Source: Pelobates cultripes (taxonomy: Eukaryota; Chordata; Amphibia; Anura; Pelobatidae). From it: a stretch of 64,000 nucleotides of DNA. The first letter of the stretch is position 1; every line of letters begins with the position of its first letter. The position numbers and the translations under genes are program-made. Shown piece by piece: positions 53,935-64,000 of the stretch. Location of the stretch: contig OW240915.1 in assembly GCA_933207985.1 (NCBI GenBank), positions 125,063,101 through 125,127,100 of the forward strand. The letters are read 5' to 3'. The notes below the pieces were generated by a model that saw only the letters and a list, made by a program, of their open reading frames with translations, did not search any database and was not told the DNA's origin.

Positions 53935-54284
53935 ATCGATCAGGTAGTGTAAGCGTTACGCCCGCTTCACAGTGACAGACCAAACTCCCCGTTTAATGCA
54001 CTGCAAACAACCGCAAACAGTCCATTTGCACAACCGCTAACTCCCCATTTTCACAAGGTTGGATACCAAGCTAGCCATGTCCCGTTCCTTGTCCTCACTG
54101 ATGTCATTGAAGGTCTCTTCCTCCACCCAGCCACGTACAACACCAAGGGTCCCCGAAAGGTGACAATAAGCCCCCTGGGACGCCTGCTGTGTTTGGTCTT
54201 CCACCTCCTCAAAGCCACCTTCCTCCTCTGACTCCTCTTCTTCAGACTCCTCTCTCTGCGTTGCCTCTCTCTGCCTTATTATAA
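53935..54284 (-). pseudogene. Displaced hAT-2 fragment
   Basis: Positions 54040-54270 align with 56340-56570 of hAT-2 ('acaaggttggat', 'ccagccacgtacaacacca', 'cctcctcaaagccac...ctcctctgactcctcttc'). This is the acidic-linker part of its transposase. The part before it, 'cctgatcgatacaacatcatac' on the minus strand, is also a common hAT subterminal sequence in frogs as far as I recall. It is a partial second copy. Confidence 0.65.
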
Positions 54285-54488
54285 GGTGTGTTAAGTAGTA
54301 TTATTCTTATCAGTTTAATCCCTGTTGTGTGCCCTTTTTTTGGTTTGGTTTTTGAAACCACAGTGCAGCACCAGAGGCCCGAAAAATTAGGCATGTACAC
54401 ATGCCTGAAAAAATAGGTGTTGCAGCCGCTGCTGTAGCAGCGGCCAGAAAAATTGATGTTTGTTTCCCAGGCAGAATGTGCCCTAAAA

Positions 54489-55524
54489 CAGTGTTCCCCA
54501 ACCCCCGGGCCGCGGACCGGTACGTGGATCAAACGGTACCGGGCCGCCCGAGTAACTTTAATTTCACTGTGGCGGCCGAGGCACAGAGCATTGTGCCCTC
54601 CCGAGCCCGCCCATTGTGTGACAATAGCGAATGAAAATTCCCTATTGTTACACTGATCCTCCTCCTGGGTCCTCCCGCTTCCTGATTGGCCGTAAGGCAA
54701 ACCCCACGCCATTGGCCGAACTCAATCTGGGCTTTCAGGGGAAAATGACAACTGTTTTCAAGTTGTCAGACAAAGTAGCTGCATTTAAAGCCAAACTGGA
54801 GTTGTGGGGACGGCGCGTGAACAGAGGCATTTTGGACATGTTTCAGACATTAGCAGGGATTTTAGGCGAGACTGAGCTTGAACATTCATTCTGCCAGTTG
54901 GTGCACGATCATCTGTCTTTGCTTTTAAAAGAGTTTGAGCGCTACTTCCCAACCACAAAAGACCCACGAACTGGTAAGGAATGGATCCGCGACCCATTTG
55001 CCAACAAATCAGGCGAATCTAGCATGTCTATGCAAGAAGAAGAACAACTGCTGGAGATTGCAAATGACGGTGGCCTTAAAACTATGTTCGAGACAACAAC
55101 TCTGCTGGTGTTCTGGATTAAAGTCATGGGGGAATACCCTGAGATTGCCACCACAGCACTTAAATCCCTATTGCCATTTCCGACAACCTATCTGTGTGAA
55201 GCGGGGTTTTCTGCAGTGACAGCAACCAAAACAAAACAGCGGAATAAACTGGACATAAGCACTTCGGGTGTCATTGTCTCCTATTACCCCCAGATGGAAC
55301 CGCCTAGTTGCGAAGAAACAAGCTCAGGGTTCTCATTGATTTGGCATTCTAGTGAGTTAAATAAAATAAATCACTTTATATGAATTTTTTGCTATAGCTG
55401 TATTTTATTTTGAAGGCATGTTTAAATACAATTAAATTAAAATTATTAAATCAAAACAAGCGGGCCACGGAAAAATTATCAAACGTTTACCGGTCCGCGG
55501 CGATAAAAAGGTTGGGGAGCACTG
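54489..55524 (+). mobile_element. Charlie-type hAT, internally deleted, 1036 bp
   Basis: The ends CAGTGTTCCCCAACC and GGTTGGGGAGCACTG (one mismatch) are flanked by a perfect 8-bp duplication CCCTAAAA at 54481-54488 and 55525-55532. Sub-ends 'cgggccgcggaccggtac' and 'ccggtccgcgg' are as in the vertebrate family. It keeps only the C-terminal transposase part. Confidence 0.95.
54631..55383 (+). CDS. C-terminal half of a Charlie-type hAT transposase, open frame
   Basis: A frame of 250 codons without stops. The first 30-odd residues look like translated 5' flank. From about residue 32, 'ELNLGFQGK', 'FKLSDKVAAFKAKLELWGRR', 'LVHDHLSLLLKEFERYFP' and 'WIRDPFANKSG' follow. Then comes the C-terminal hAT block 'FWIKVMGEYPEIATTALKSL' and 'FPTTYLCEAGFSAVTATKTK' with 'QRNKLDI'. 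This is the family related to human ZBED5/SCAND3-like genes. The zinc finger and most of the RNase H-like core are deleted, so it cannot act alone. The start codon is nominal. The intact frame suggests either youth or chance. Confidence 0.8.
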   Translation: MKIPYCYTDPPPGSSRFLIGRKANPTPLAELNLGFQGKMTTVFKLSDKVAAFKAKLELWGRRVNRGILDMFQTLAGILGETELEHSFCQLVHDHLSLLLKEFERYFPTTKDPRTGKEWIRDPFANKSGESSMSMQEEEQLLEIANDGGLKTMFETTTLLVFWIKVMGEYPEIATTALKSLLPFPTTYLCEAGFSAVTATKTKQRNKLDISTSGVIVSYYPQMEPPSCEETSSGFSLIWHSSELNKINHFI

Positions 55525-55655
55525 CCCTAAAACATTGCAGCTTGAACCCTAGTTGGTGGCGGATAAGTCACGCAAGTCAACCGGCATTCAGAGCTAAAAT
55601 ACAGCAGCGTGTGGACCATTTTTAGCCCAAGGCAGCTTATCTCATCAGGCCTTTT

Positions 55656-58600
55656 TTAGTCGGATGTATCGCCCACTGTCAGTCCCGTCGGAATCCATCC
55701 CTCATTCATCTTAATAAAGGTGAGGTAATCTAGACTTTTTTGACCTAGGCGACTTCTCTTCTCAGTGACAATACCTCCTGCTGCACTGAAGGTCCTTTCT
55801 GACAGGACGCTTGAAGCGGGGCAGGCCAGAAGTTCTATTGCAAATTGGGATAGCTCAGGCCACAGGTTAAGCCTGCACACCCAGTAGTGAAGGGGTTCAT
55901 CGCTCCTCAGAGTGTCGATATCTGCAGTTAAGGCGAGGTAGTCTGCTACCTGTCGGTCGAGTCGCTCTCTGAGGGTGGATCCCGAAGGGCTGTGGTGATG
56001 CGTAGGACTTAAAAAGGTCCGCATGTCCTCCATCAACAACACGTCTGCAAAGCGTCCTGTCCTTGCCGGCGTGGTCGTGGGAGGAGGAGGATTACTTTCA
56101 CCTCTTCCCCTGTTAGATTCCCGTTGTGCTGTGACATCACCTTTATACGCTGTGTAAAGCATACTTTTTAATTTATTTTGCAAATGCTGCATCCTTTCCG
56201 ACTTGTTGTAATTTTGTAACATTTCAGCCACTTTCTGCTTATACCAGGGGTCTAGTAGCGTGGACACCCACTACAGGTCATTCTCCTTCAGCCTTTTTAT
56301 ATGAGGGTCCCTCAACAGGCACGACAGCATGAAAGACCCCATTTGCACAAGGTTGGATGCCGAGCTACTCTTTTCCCGTTCCTCCTCCTCAGTGATCTCA
56401 ATGAAGGCATGTTCATCCCCCCAGCCACGTACAACACCACGGGTACCAGATAGGTGACAACGAGCACCCTGGGATGCCTGTTGTGGTTGGTCTTCCTCCT
56501 CCTCCTCAAAGCCACTTTCCTCCTCTGACTCCTCTTCCTCACAATCCTCTTCCAGCGTTGCCGCAGGTCCAGCAAGCGATGCTGATAAGGCTGGTTCTGG
56601 TGGTGATGGTGACCACAACTCTTCCTCTTCCTCTTCACGCTCATCTATGGCCTGATCCAGCACTCTTCGCAGGGCACGCTCCAGGAAGAAAACAAATGGT
56701 ATGATGTCGCTGATGGTGCCTTTGGTGCGACTGACTAGGTTTGTCACCTCCTCAAAAGGACGAATGAGCCTACAGGCATTGCGCATGAGCGTTCAGTAAC
56801 GTGGCAAAAAAATTCCCAGCTCCCCAGAGGCTGTCCTAGCACCCCGGTCATACAAATATTCATTAACGGCTTTTTCTTGTTGGAGCAGGTGGTCGAACAT
56901 TAGGAGTGTTGAATTCCAACGTGTCGGGCTGTCTCAAATCAAGCGCCTCACTGGCATGTTGTTTCTCCGCTGGATATCGGCAAAGTGCACCATGGCCGTG
57001 TAGGAACGCCTGAAATGGCCACACACCTTCCTGGCCTGCTTCAGGACGTCCTGTAAGCCTGTGTACTTGCCCAACTTCAATGCCGGCAACAAATTTGTTC
57101 CATTGTCACAAACCACTTTGCCGATCTCAAGTTGCTGCGCAGTCAGCCACTTTTCCACCTGTGCGTTCAGGGCGGACAGGAGTGCTTGTCCGGTGTGACA
57201 CTCTGCTTTCAAGCAAGTCAAACCCAAGACGGCGTGACACTGCCGTATCCGGGATGTGGAATAGTACCTAGGGAGCTGGGGGGGTGCCGTTGTTGTGGAG
57301 CAAGACCCAGCAGCAGAAGAGGACTCAGCCGAGGAGGTTATGGAAGAGGATGGAGTAGGAGGAGTAGAGGAGGTGGCAGCAGGCCTGCCTGCAAGTCGTG
57401 GCGGTGTCACCAACTCCTCTGCAGAGCCACGCATTCCATGCTTGGCAGCCGTCAGCAGATTTACCCAATGCGCAGTGTAGGTGAAATACCTGCCCTGACC
57501 ATGCTTTGCAGACCAGGTATCAGTGGTCAGATGGACCCTTGCCCCAACACTGTGTGCCAGACATGCCATTACTTACTTTTGCACAATCGAGTACAGGTTG
57601 GGGATTGCCTTTTGTGAAAAGAAATTTCGTCCGGGTACCTTCCACTGTGGTGTTCCAATAGCTAAAAATTTTTGGAACGCCTCAGACTCCACCAGCTTGT
57701 ATGGTAAAAGCTGGTGGGCTAATAGTACAGACAAGACAGCTGTCAGACGCCGGGCAAGGGGGTGACTTTCTGACATTGGCTTCTTACTCTCAAACATGTC
57801 CTTGACAGACACCTGACTGTGGGCAGATGAGCAGGAACTGCTCAAGGCGAGAGACGGAGTGGCGGATGGTTGAGAGGGGGCAAGGAGGAAAGCAGTGGTT
57901 GAAGATGCTGGACCAGGAGGAGGATGGCGGCTTTGAGTTTGTGTGCTGCTTGTACTCATGTGTTGATCCCATAGGCGTTTGTGATGTGCGATCATGTGCC
58001 TACGCAAAGCAGTTGTACCTAGGTGGGTGTTGGACTTCCCACGACTCAGTTTCTTTTTTCACAGGTTGCAAATGGCATCGCTGTTGTCAGAGGCAGACAC
58101 ACACAAAAAAAATGCCACACTGCTGAGCTCTGCAATGACTTCATTCTGGTGGTGGACACAGCATGCGTTGATTGGCGTGCTGTCGGGTTGACCCCGGTTG
58201 CCGATGCATGCTGTCTGACTGTGCCACTAGCTCCTTGCGACAACCTCCCCCTGCTTCCAACTCCTCCTCCTCCTCCTCTCTGTCTCCCCATCTGAACTTT
58301 CGCCCTGTTCTTCTTCTTGCCAAGCGGGCACCGACGTGACATCCATGGACGCATCGTCATCATCAACCGCTTCACTTGTATCTGACAACTCAGCAAAGGA
58401 AGCAGCAGCGGGTACAACATCATCATCATCACACTGTACATGTGTAATGCTGCCTGACTGTGACATATCCCTGTTATCTACATCCTCTGTCAATAATGGT
58501 TGCGCATTACTCATTTCTTCAAACGGATGTGTAAATAACTCCTCTGACATACCAAGTGAAGCGGCTGTGGTGCTAGTGTGTGGCATCTTGAGAGGTGCAT

Positions 58601-58812
58601 GAAGCTAAGCTGGAGGAGGATGGTGCGTCAAGGTTCTGAGCAGAGGCTGTAGAAGATTGGGTGTCCTGTGTTAGCCAGTCAACTATGTCCTCAGAACTTT
58701 TCAAGCTCAGGGTACCTGGCCTCTGAAAACTGGGCATTATTCTAGGGCAAAAGGGAACCACAGCACCACGACCACAACGGCCCCTGCGGGGTGGCCTGCC
58801 TCTGCCTGTCAT
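55656..58812 (-). pseudogene. hAT-2 transposase, broken
   Basis: Minus-strand pieces: a basic N-terminus from ATG at 58812 ('MTGRGRPPRRGRCGRG'), an acidic stretch (58586-58227), and a BED finger end 'MRRHMIAHHKRLW' (58007). Then 'VHLTTDTWSAKHGQGRYFTY' (57530-57470) and 'VVCDNGTNLLPALKLG' (57110). An acidic Glu-rich linker follows (56700-56400), then 'STLLDPWYKQKVAEML' (56267) and the dimerisation block 'LLACPASSVLSERTFSAAGG' (55840-55780). It has the same domain order as hAT-1 but a different terminus and only moderate similarity, so it is a separate family. At least five frame breaks. The conserved TDTW and CDN positions are present. Confidence 0.9.
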
Positions 58813-59519
58813 TTTTTTTTCGATTAGTGGTACTATGCGTGCAAGCTACTGTGATTCCAGATATGAGTGGCACTGTGAACTGGCAGAGGTTGGCAGAGTA
58901 CACGTTGTAGGCCTGACACACCCACTTGAAGACAACTAACTGCTATTCAATCTATAACAGTGAAAAACATTTTTGGGTTTTTAAATGCACGCTATTGTGA
59001 CACCAGTGAGTGAGTGGTGGCACTGGGCAAGTGGGCACAGTATCCACTGTGAGCCAGACACAGAAGCTGGCAGGCAGGCAACTGCAATTACATCACACAG
59101 AAAAAAAAAAAAAGCAGACTGATGTTCTAGCCCTAAAAAGGGCTTTTTGGGGTGCTGTCCTTACAGCAGAGAGCAGATGAGTCCTTCAGGACTGTAGTGG
59201 ACACTGTATACACTAACCTAGCTATCCATTTCCCTATCAAATCAACAGCAGCTACACTTTCCCTCCTCTCACTAAGCATGCAGCTTGAGAATGAATCTAA
59301 AATGGATGATGTCCAGTAGGTGGGAGGGTCTGCTAGGGAGGGTGTGCTGCTAATTGGCTGGAATGTGTCTGCTGACTGTGAGGTACAGGGTCAAAGTTTA
59401 CTCAATGATGACGAATAGGGGGCGGATCGAACCGCGCAAATGTTCGCACGCCGTAGCGAACACAAACACGCTATGTTCGCCAGGAACTATTCGCCAGCGA
59501 ACCGTTCGGTACATCACTA

Positions 59520-60271
59520 ATTCTGACCTACAAAAAAACTACAAAACTTTTTCCAATATAAAAACAAATGTGTACAAATTGGTGCTAAAAGTGAGATAAG
59601 CGCAGCTGTATTAACCATGCAAAAAAATCACTGCAATTTCACCATGCAAATATATACAACAATAGAACAAGTGAACAGCGCAAAATATCAAAAATCTTAA
59701 ATTGTCAATCATATACACCATGTGTATTTGGTGAGAAAGTGTTACATATGAGATCACAGTCTTCCTCAAGCGCTATGATCCTAGTAAGATAAGGGTCTGC
59801 TTTTTAAATCTAATTTGTGCGCCTAAAAAGTGTATGAACCCTCCCACATGTCTCTCTTCATATCGGTATCCCTCGCAGCCGCCATATTGGTGCTCGTGAG
59901 GGTGTACTGCATCTGTTCTAGTTGCATGCATTCCAGCGGCCATTCTTTGCGTTCCATTTGTCCGGCAGCCATCTTGGAAATCGATATATGAAGTTCTGGA
60001 TGATCAACCTACTTGCTTTTGTGTCTCATAGTGTTTTTGCAGGCTCACAGTTCGTCCAGAGAGTTAATAATGTCCAAATAACCATGATCAATGTCCCCAA
60101 TACATGATGAGCATATATTAAACATAGAAAGGAGAAAGAAAGTGTATTAAAAATATATATATGCATTAAAATATAAAATATTACTTGGCAACTATTTAAA
60201 GCAATAATAGCCTATATAAAAATAAAAATAAAAAAGAGAGACTTGATGTATATACACATTTATTAAGATCA
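59520..60271. other. Non-coding block, possible Penelope-like 3' relic
   Basis: Lies between the 5' end of hAT-2 and the hAT-1-related copy. 'atagaacaagtgaacagcgc' (59662-59681) recalls 'agaatagaaaggtgaacagcgc' in the foldback insertion at 1888. The A/T-rich end near 60230 ('tttattaagatcat') has no target duplication that I can define. No gene. Confidence 0.4.
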
Positions 60272-60805
60272 TAAGTTCGGGTCCAGCGGGTTTGGCCGAA
60301 CTTTGAAAAAAAGTCTGAGTTCGGGATCGAACTTGACCTGGAGCCGAACCCCATTGAAGTTAATGGGGATCCGAACTTTTGGGCACAATAATGCCTCTAA
60401 AAAAGTCCTGGAAAGCGCTAGAGGGCTGCAAAAGGAAGTAAATGGGGGTAAGAGTAGGACAAGTGCACTGCAAACAAATGTGGATAGGGAAATCACTTAA
60501 AAAAAATTCAAAATACCATGAAATAGCTCTAGATGGAATCTTTGATTTTAGCTTTGGAAGAACATAAATCAAAATCTAAAGCATGGCTGTCAGGAGGATC
60601 ACCAGAATTATCCATTTGAGAGGGTTGGAGTGCAGGGTATTCTCTTTCATTGTTCAAACTGAGCTCAACTCCTGATGCATGGAGAAAAGGCTTTCACACG
60701 CCTCTGCTATTGTGTACATAGTGTATACTACGTGACCCATAGGTTGAGGAGTCGGTAACCTTGGCGGTGTAGGTGGAAGCAGCGGTAGAGGAGGAGGTAG
60801 TCAAC

Positions 60806-60870
60806 ACTGTGTATATGTATATATATATATGTGTGTGTGTGTGTATATATATGTATATGTATGTATGTAC
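60806..60870. repeat. (TA/TG)n microsatellite
   Basis: Alternating 'tatatatatatgtgtgtgtg' and 'tatgtatgtatg'. It is followed at 60870-60950 by 'aatctcaatgtatctttcctgg' and an (AAAT)n tail that looks like a SINE/LINE 3' end; family not assigned. Confidence 0.8.
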
Positions 60871-60957
60871 CCAGGACATACTTGAAAACGAGAGAAATCT
60901 CAATGTATCTTTCCTGGTAAAATATTTTATAAATAAATAAATAATAAATATGTGTGT

Positions 60958-61729
60958 TGTGATAAAGTGAAGGCAGATATGCCTTTTAACCCCAGGGGAA
61001 GTACATGTAGTTTGTGTGTTGCACAAAACAAAGCTTTGTTTAGTTATGGGCCCCTGGGGTGGAGCATTTGGAGAGAAGGGTGGGCCAATGCTCCACTCCA
61101 CAGTTTAGTGGTTTTCTGGGGAGACGTAGATCCAGGCCAGGTTTTTTTTGGACCGTCTCCAACCCACTGCTCAGCTGCAGTTAATGAGCTGTTGCAGTGG
61201 GAATAAACCCCTCCCGGCTAGGCAGGAAAAAGAGGAGAGGGATTGTTGGCTTCCTCCCAGGAAGCAGGTAGGAGAGAGGCTGTTCTCTCCAGATAGAGAG
61301 TCAAGGAGACTAGGCACTGGGAGTGCAGAAAGGAAGCAGTCAAGGCTGGCTTGGAGCACTGGGAGTGCAGGAGGAAGCAGTCAAGGCTGGCTTGGAGCAC
61401 TAGGAGTGCAGAAAGGAAAGTAGTCAGGGCAAGGCTGGCTTGGAGCGGAGAAAGAAAAGCAACAGGCTAGCTAGCAGAGTGTTGCTAACTAATAAGGTTG
61501 GTGCAGTATGTTTTGTTAGTTTAACCCTGATAGAGAGGGTTATTCAAAGTGAGTCAGTGCTCAGACGAGCTAGGTTTTTGTTTAAAGGGAAACCTGTTAC
61601 ATTTATGTTTTCATTTACTGGTTTATCCTGTGTGGATTTGCAAATAAAGTGCCTGGAGTATATGCAATTACAAGGACTGTGCCTATTGTTTACCCTAGAG
61701 GACCGTGCTACCTGCAAACAAGGATCACA
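60958..61729 (+). mobile_element. LTR family E, copy 2 (772 bp, probable)
   Basis: TGTGATAAAGTGAAGG to CAAGGATCACA, with 'gtgt' on both sides (60954-60957 and 61730-61733). It contains 'gggaataaacccc' (AATAAA) and four repeats of 'aaggctggcttggagcact' (61335-61445). The first copy is at 1-1051. The flank on the right is 18S rRNA sequence. Confidence 0.6.
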
Positions 61730-61740
61730 GTGTATATATA

Positions 61741-62362
61741 CACCACATGCAAGGAAGGCAGCAGGCACGCAAATGACCCACTCCCGACGTGGGAAGGTAG
61801 TGACGATAAATAACAATACAGGACTCTTTAGAGGCCCTGCAGTTGTAATGAGTCCACTTGAAATCCTTTAAAGGACCACTATAGTGCCAGGAAAACGTCT
61901 CATTTTCCTGGCACTATAGTGCCCTGAGGGTGCCCCCACCCTCAGGGAACCCCTCCCGCCTGGCTCTGGAAAGCGGAAAGGGGTTAAATCCTTTTTCCAG
62001 CGCTGGGCAGGGAGCTCTTCTCCTCCACGTCGGCTGAATGAGCATGCGCGGCAAGAGCTGCACGCGCATTCAGCCGGTCACGTAGGAAAGCATTCATAAT
62101 GCTTTCCTATGGACGCTGGCGTGCTCTCACAGTGAGAAGCACGCAAGCGCCTCTAGTGGCTGTCAATGAGACAGCCACTAGAAGAAATAGGGGATGGCTT
62201 AACCCATTCATAAACATAGCAGTTTCTCTGAAACTGCTATGTTTGTGAAAAAATGGGTTAACCCTAGCTGGACCAGGCACACAGACCACTTCATTAAGCT
62301 GAAGTGGTCTGGGTGCCCAGAGTGGTCCTTTAACTCTGATCAATCGGAGGGAAGTCTGGTGC
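61741..62362 (+). rRNA. 18S rRNA fragment (about nt 420-600), split by a MITE
   Basis: 61741-61871 ('caccacatgcaaggaaggca', 'caaatgacccactcccgac', 'taacaatacaggactcttt', 'aatgagtccacttgaaatcc') and, after the MITE, 62334-62362 ('gatcaatcggagggaagtct', 'ggtgc') follow vertebrate 18S rRNA from the 'CACATCCAAGGAAGGCAGCAGG' helix to 'CAAGTCTGGTGC' with scattered substitutions. It is a pseudogene fragment, not a working rRNA. The plus strand is the sense strand. Confidence 0.85.
61868..62333. mobile_element. TTAA MITE (T2/Kolobok-like), 466 bp
   Basis: TTAA at 61868-61871 and 62330-62333. The termini are TTAAAGGACCACTATAG and its partner AGAGTGGTCCTTTAA. Internal palindromes: 'ggaaaacgtctcattttcc', 'ctagtggctgtcaatgagacagccactag', and 'catagcagtttctctgaaactgctatg'. 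The 18S sequence continues on both sides, confirming the insertion point. Confidence 0.9.
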
Positions 62363-62475
62363 ATAGCCACTGACCCGTGCGTGCTGCAGCTGAAACTCCA
62401 CTTTCGCCTGCTTCTACTCACACAGTCTCATGAGGTGGTGAGTGGGAAGGCCGAAGTTACGCTGCAGCGCAGACA

Positions 62476-62784
62476 GGCGAGCAGCAGCAGAGTGAGAACG
62501 CCGAATGCGCACACAGCCGCTACTGTGAATGTCACATCCTGTTCCAAGTTGCGGATCAGTCTGGTAATGGCTTCTGGTATCCAGTACTCTTTTTACTGAA
62601 GCTGCATCAGGGACCTGGTATGTGGCCGCACAAACGCTGGTGCTCAACACCAGGGAGCATTCGGTTACCCTGCACCAGACCCTGCTAATCCATTCCACAA
62701 CTTGAACATCAGGCATACTGGGTCCCGGTCATCCGACTGCCGCCCAGACAGTGTCTGGGTCCTGGTCACCGGACTGCCCACCTG
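62476..62784. other. Unidentified filler between hAT-1b and the second 18S piece
   Basis: GC-richer than the surroundings, with an inverted 'ggtcccggtcatccgactgcc' / repeated 'gggtcctggtcaccggactgcc' pair (62729-62778). The minus strand is open from 62716 to 62414 but shows no known motif. Its origin is unknown. Confidence 0.5.
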
Positions 62785-62933
62785 ACTGTGAAACTACAAA
62801 TGGATCATTAAATCTGGTACGAACCCAAACTTTGCAGTTCGGGTTCGCTCAACTCTATTATGGATCCTTTGATCACTACATGTATTACTTGGATAACTGG
62901 TAATTCTCGAACTAATACATGCCGACGAGTGCT
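62785..62933 (+). rRNA. 18S rRNA fragment (about nt 80-200), split by a 43-bp hAT terminus
   Basis: 62785-62814 ('actgtgaaactacaaatgga', 'tcattaaatc') and 62858-62933 ('ttatggatcctttgatcac', 'tattacttggataactgg', 'taatacatgccgacgagtgc') match the 5' domain of vertebrate 18S rRNA, where the text is GTGAAACTGCGAATGGCTC..., then TACTTGGATAACTG and AATACATGCCGACGAGCGC. The 43 bases between are a hAT-1 end. Plus strand sense. Confidence 0.85.
62815..62857 (-). mobile_element. Solo 43-bp terminus of hAT-1
   Basis: 'tgcagttcgggttcgctc' followed by 'aactcta' ends the block; its terminal bases are the inverted match of TAGAGTTGAGCGGA at 19734. It sits inside the 18S fragment with no matching second end. 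Confidence 0.7.
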
Positions 62934-63566
62934 AGGGGACGGCTGCTCCGCTTTTGCACCCTGCTCCCTCTTATGCTGTGCTGGTGCCTCTGTGCGACCA
63001 GTGCCTCTTCCTCCAAACTGCACACGTTACTCGCATGACCTTGATTCCATTTGGGGACCTCATCATCCTCTACATCATCTTCCACCCACTCCTCAACCCT
63101 GCCCTCCTTGCCGGTATGCACACTGCAGAAAGCCACAGCAGTTGGCACCTGTGTTTTTCCAGCATCAAAGTCTGCAAAGGACATATGGAAATTGTTTTAG
63201 AATTGTATCCAGGCAACAGTTTTTCCTATAAACTGACCTCTCAGTTTGACTTGTGAGGGTATTGCCCCGGTATTGCAATATTGTTTAAGTACCTCTTAGC
63301 TATTGATAACTGGTTTAAATATAGCATCTTGTTATCTGGTAGTTTCTAGTGTAGAAAATATCAATCTGTTTTCTATCACTTAGATCTGTGTAACATGTGT
63401 TGTAGGTGTGAAACAATATTACAAGTGACCGATGTAGTAAATTTGAATCAAAGTTACGCTTCGATTTGACTCTCAGATATGAAGTGAACACCCCAAATAT
63501 ACTATTTAGCACCCAAAAAAATGTGACTTTTTAAATCTCCAATGTAAACAGCAGATTAGCAGCAAA

Positions 63567-63839
63567 TAGTGATGTCCTGAACGGTTCGCCGCGAACGGTT
63601 CACCGCGAACGGTTCGCGCGGACTCCTGTCAGCTGACACATTACAGCCAATCAGCAGCAGACCCTCCCTCCCAGACCCTCCCACCTCCTGGACAGCTCAC
63701 TAAGAATGCAGCTTCAAAATGGATGCTGTCCAGAAGGTGGGAGGGTCTGGGAGGGAAGGTCTGCTGCTGATTGGCTGGAATGTGTCAGCTGACTGGAGTC
63801 CGCGGTGAGCCGTTCAGCGAACAGTTCGGGACATCACTA
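63567..63839. mobile_element. hAT-2-type MITE, 273 bp
   Basis: The ends are TAGTGATGTCCTGAACGG and TTCGGGACATCACTA, with a perfect 8-bp duplication GCAGCAAA at 63559-63566 and 63840-63847. The two halves are near-perfect inverted copies ('cagccaatcagcagcagacc' / 'ggtctgctgctgattggctg'). The right half resembles the 5' end of hAT-2 (59294-59519), its likely source of transposase. Confidence 0.9.
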
Positions 63840-64000
63840 GCAGCAAAACCATTAGAATGTTTACAATTACAATATGTTTCTATTTCTTTGATCTACAATG
63901 ATTCGCATCATGGCAATTGGAAATGATTCTAATGCATTTTCCCATATTTCAATAAATCTTTTGTCATCCCTATCAAAAGTGGGATATTTTGTAAACCTAA

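Larger units (their letters stand above)
54285..59519 (-). mobile_element. hAT-2: BED-finger hAT transposon
   Basis: The 5' end on the right is TAGTGATGTACCGAACGG (59519 reading left), the same terminus as the MITE at 63567-63839. The transposase runs 58812-55656 on the minus strand. The 3' untranslated part (55655-54285) contains 'gcagctgctgtagcagcggcc'-type palindromes and is split by a Charlie-type hAT at 54489-55524. The 3' terminus is not visible. Confidence 0.8.
60272..64000 (-). mobile_element. hAT-1b: deletion derivative of hAT-1 with foreign filler
   Basis: Four blocks are collinear with hAT-1. 60272-60800 matches 19750-20290, 62365-62470 matches 21645-21800 (transposase, 'actgacccgtgcgtgctgc'), 62934-63180 matches 22946-23190, and 63410-64000 matches the subterminal repeats at 23880-24200. 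The gaps hold an LTR, 18S rRNA pieces, unidentified sequence (62476-62784) and MITEs. It continues beyond the window. Confidence 0.75.

Noticed and set aside
61544..61871. Open frames on both strands across LTR E and the 18S piece
   Set aside because: They cross the LTR/18S junction and match no protein; rRNA sequence explains the right half.

Overview
This window is vertebrate nuclear DNA, most probably from a frog or toad. The evidence is repeat content: L1, CR1, Penelope-like, DIRS, Polinton/Maverick and several hAT families together, TTAAAGG-ended (T2/Kolobok-like) short transposons known from Xenopus, and 18S rRNA-derived pieces that read like amphibian 18S. Nearly all recognisable coding sequence belongs to decayed transposable elements. 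The only candidate for host coding sequence is one 118-bp exon-like segment at 3615-3732. I saw no tRNA, CRISPR or bacterial-type operon.

Layout. 1-1051: end of an LTR (family E) split by a hAT MITE. 1540-2711: 3' end of an L1 ORF2 (minus) split by a foldback insertion. 3615-3732: candidate exon. 4284-4716: solo Gypsy-like LTR. 4905-10310: L1 (minus) with most of ORF2. 10471-12204: TIR transposon split by a family-D LTR. 12225-13317: CR1 fragment. 13318-17530: a Polinton remnant (minus; integrase and capsid-type genes) bounded and split by two family-D LTR copies. 17955-18300: GC-box-like minisatellite. 18310-18840: CR1 endonuclease fragment. 19734-24420: a BED-finger hAT (hAT-1, minus).

24474-49026 is a nest of insertions in one older TTAA-ended element that carries an array of about 390-bp units. 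Inside it are a family-D LTR at 27569-30760 (itself holding a TTAA-flanked tandem element) and an L1 stretched to 16.1 kb (31010-47146, 15-bp target duplication). The L1 is broken by two related LTRs, one of which holds a Penelope-like element, and by a third solo LTR and a CR1 that contains a further insertion. The nest is four levels deep.

49080-52290 is a DIRS element (minus; RNase H end plus tyrosine recombinase) broken by a TTAA MITE, a complete family-D LTR and an inverted internal piece of that LTR. 52345-53930 holds minisatellites and MITEs. 54285-59519 is a second BED hAT (hAT-2, minus) with a Charlie-type hAT inside. 60272-64000 is a deleted copy of hAT-1 whose gaps hold two 18S rRNA fragments, an LTR and MITEs.

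The elements do not form a pathway. Their value is as an insertion record: matching target duplications and reading frames that resume across insertions allow relative dating. The points I find most interesting are the 18S fragments in the hAT-1 deletion derivative, a hairpin kept by different base pairs in seven LTR copies, repeated foldback insertions with long target duplications, and the LTR-templated patch inside the DIRS recombinase gene.
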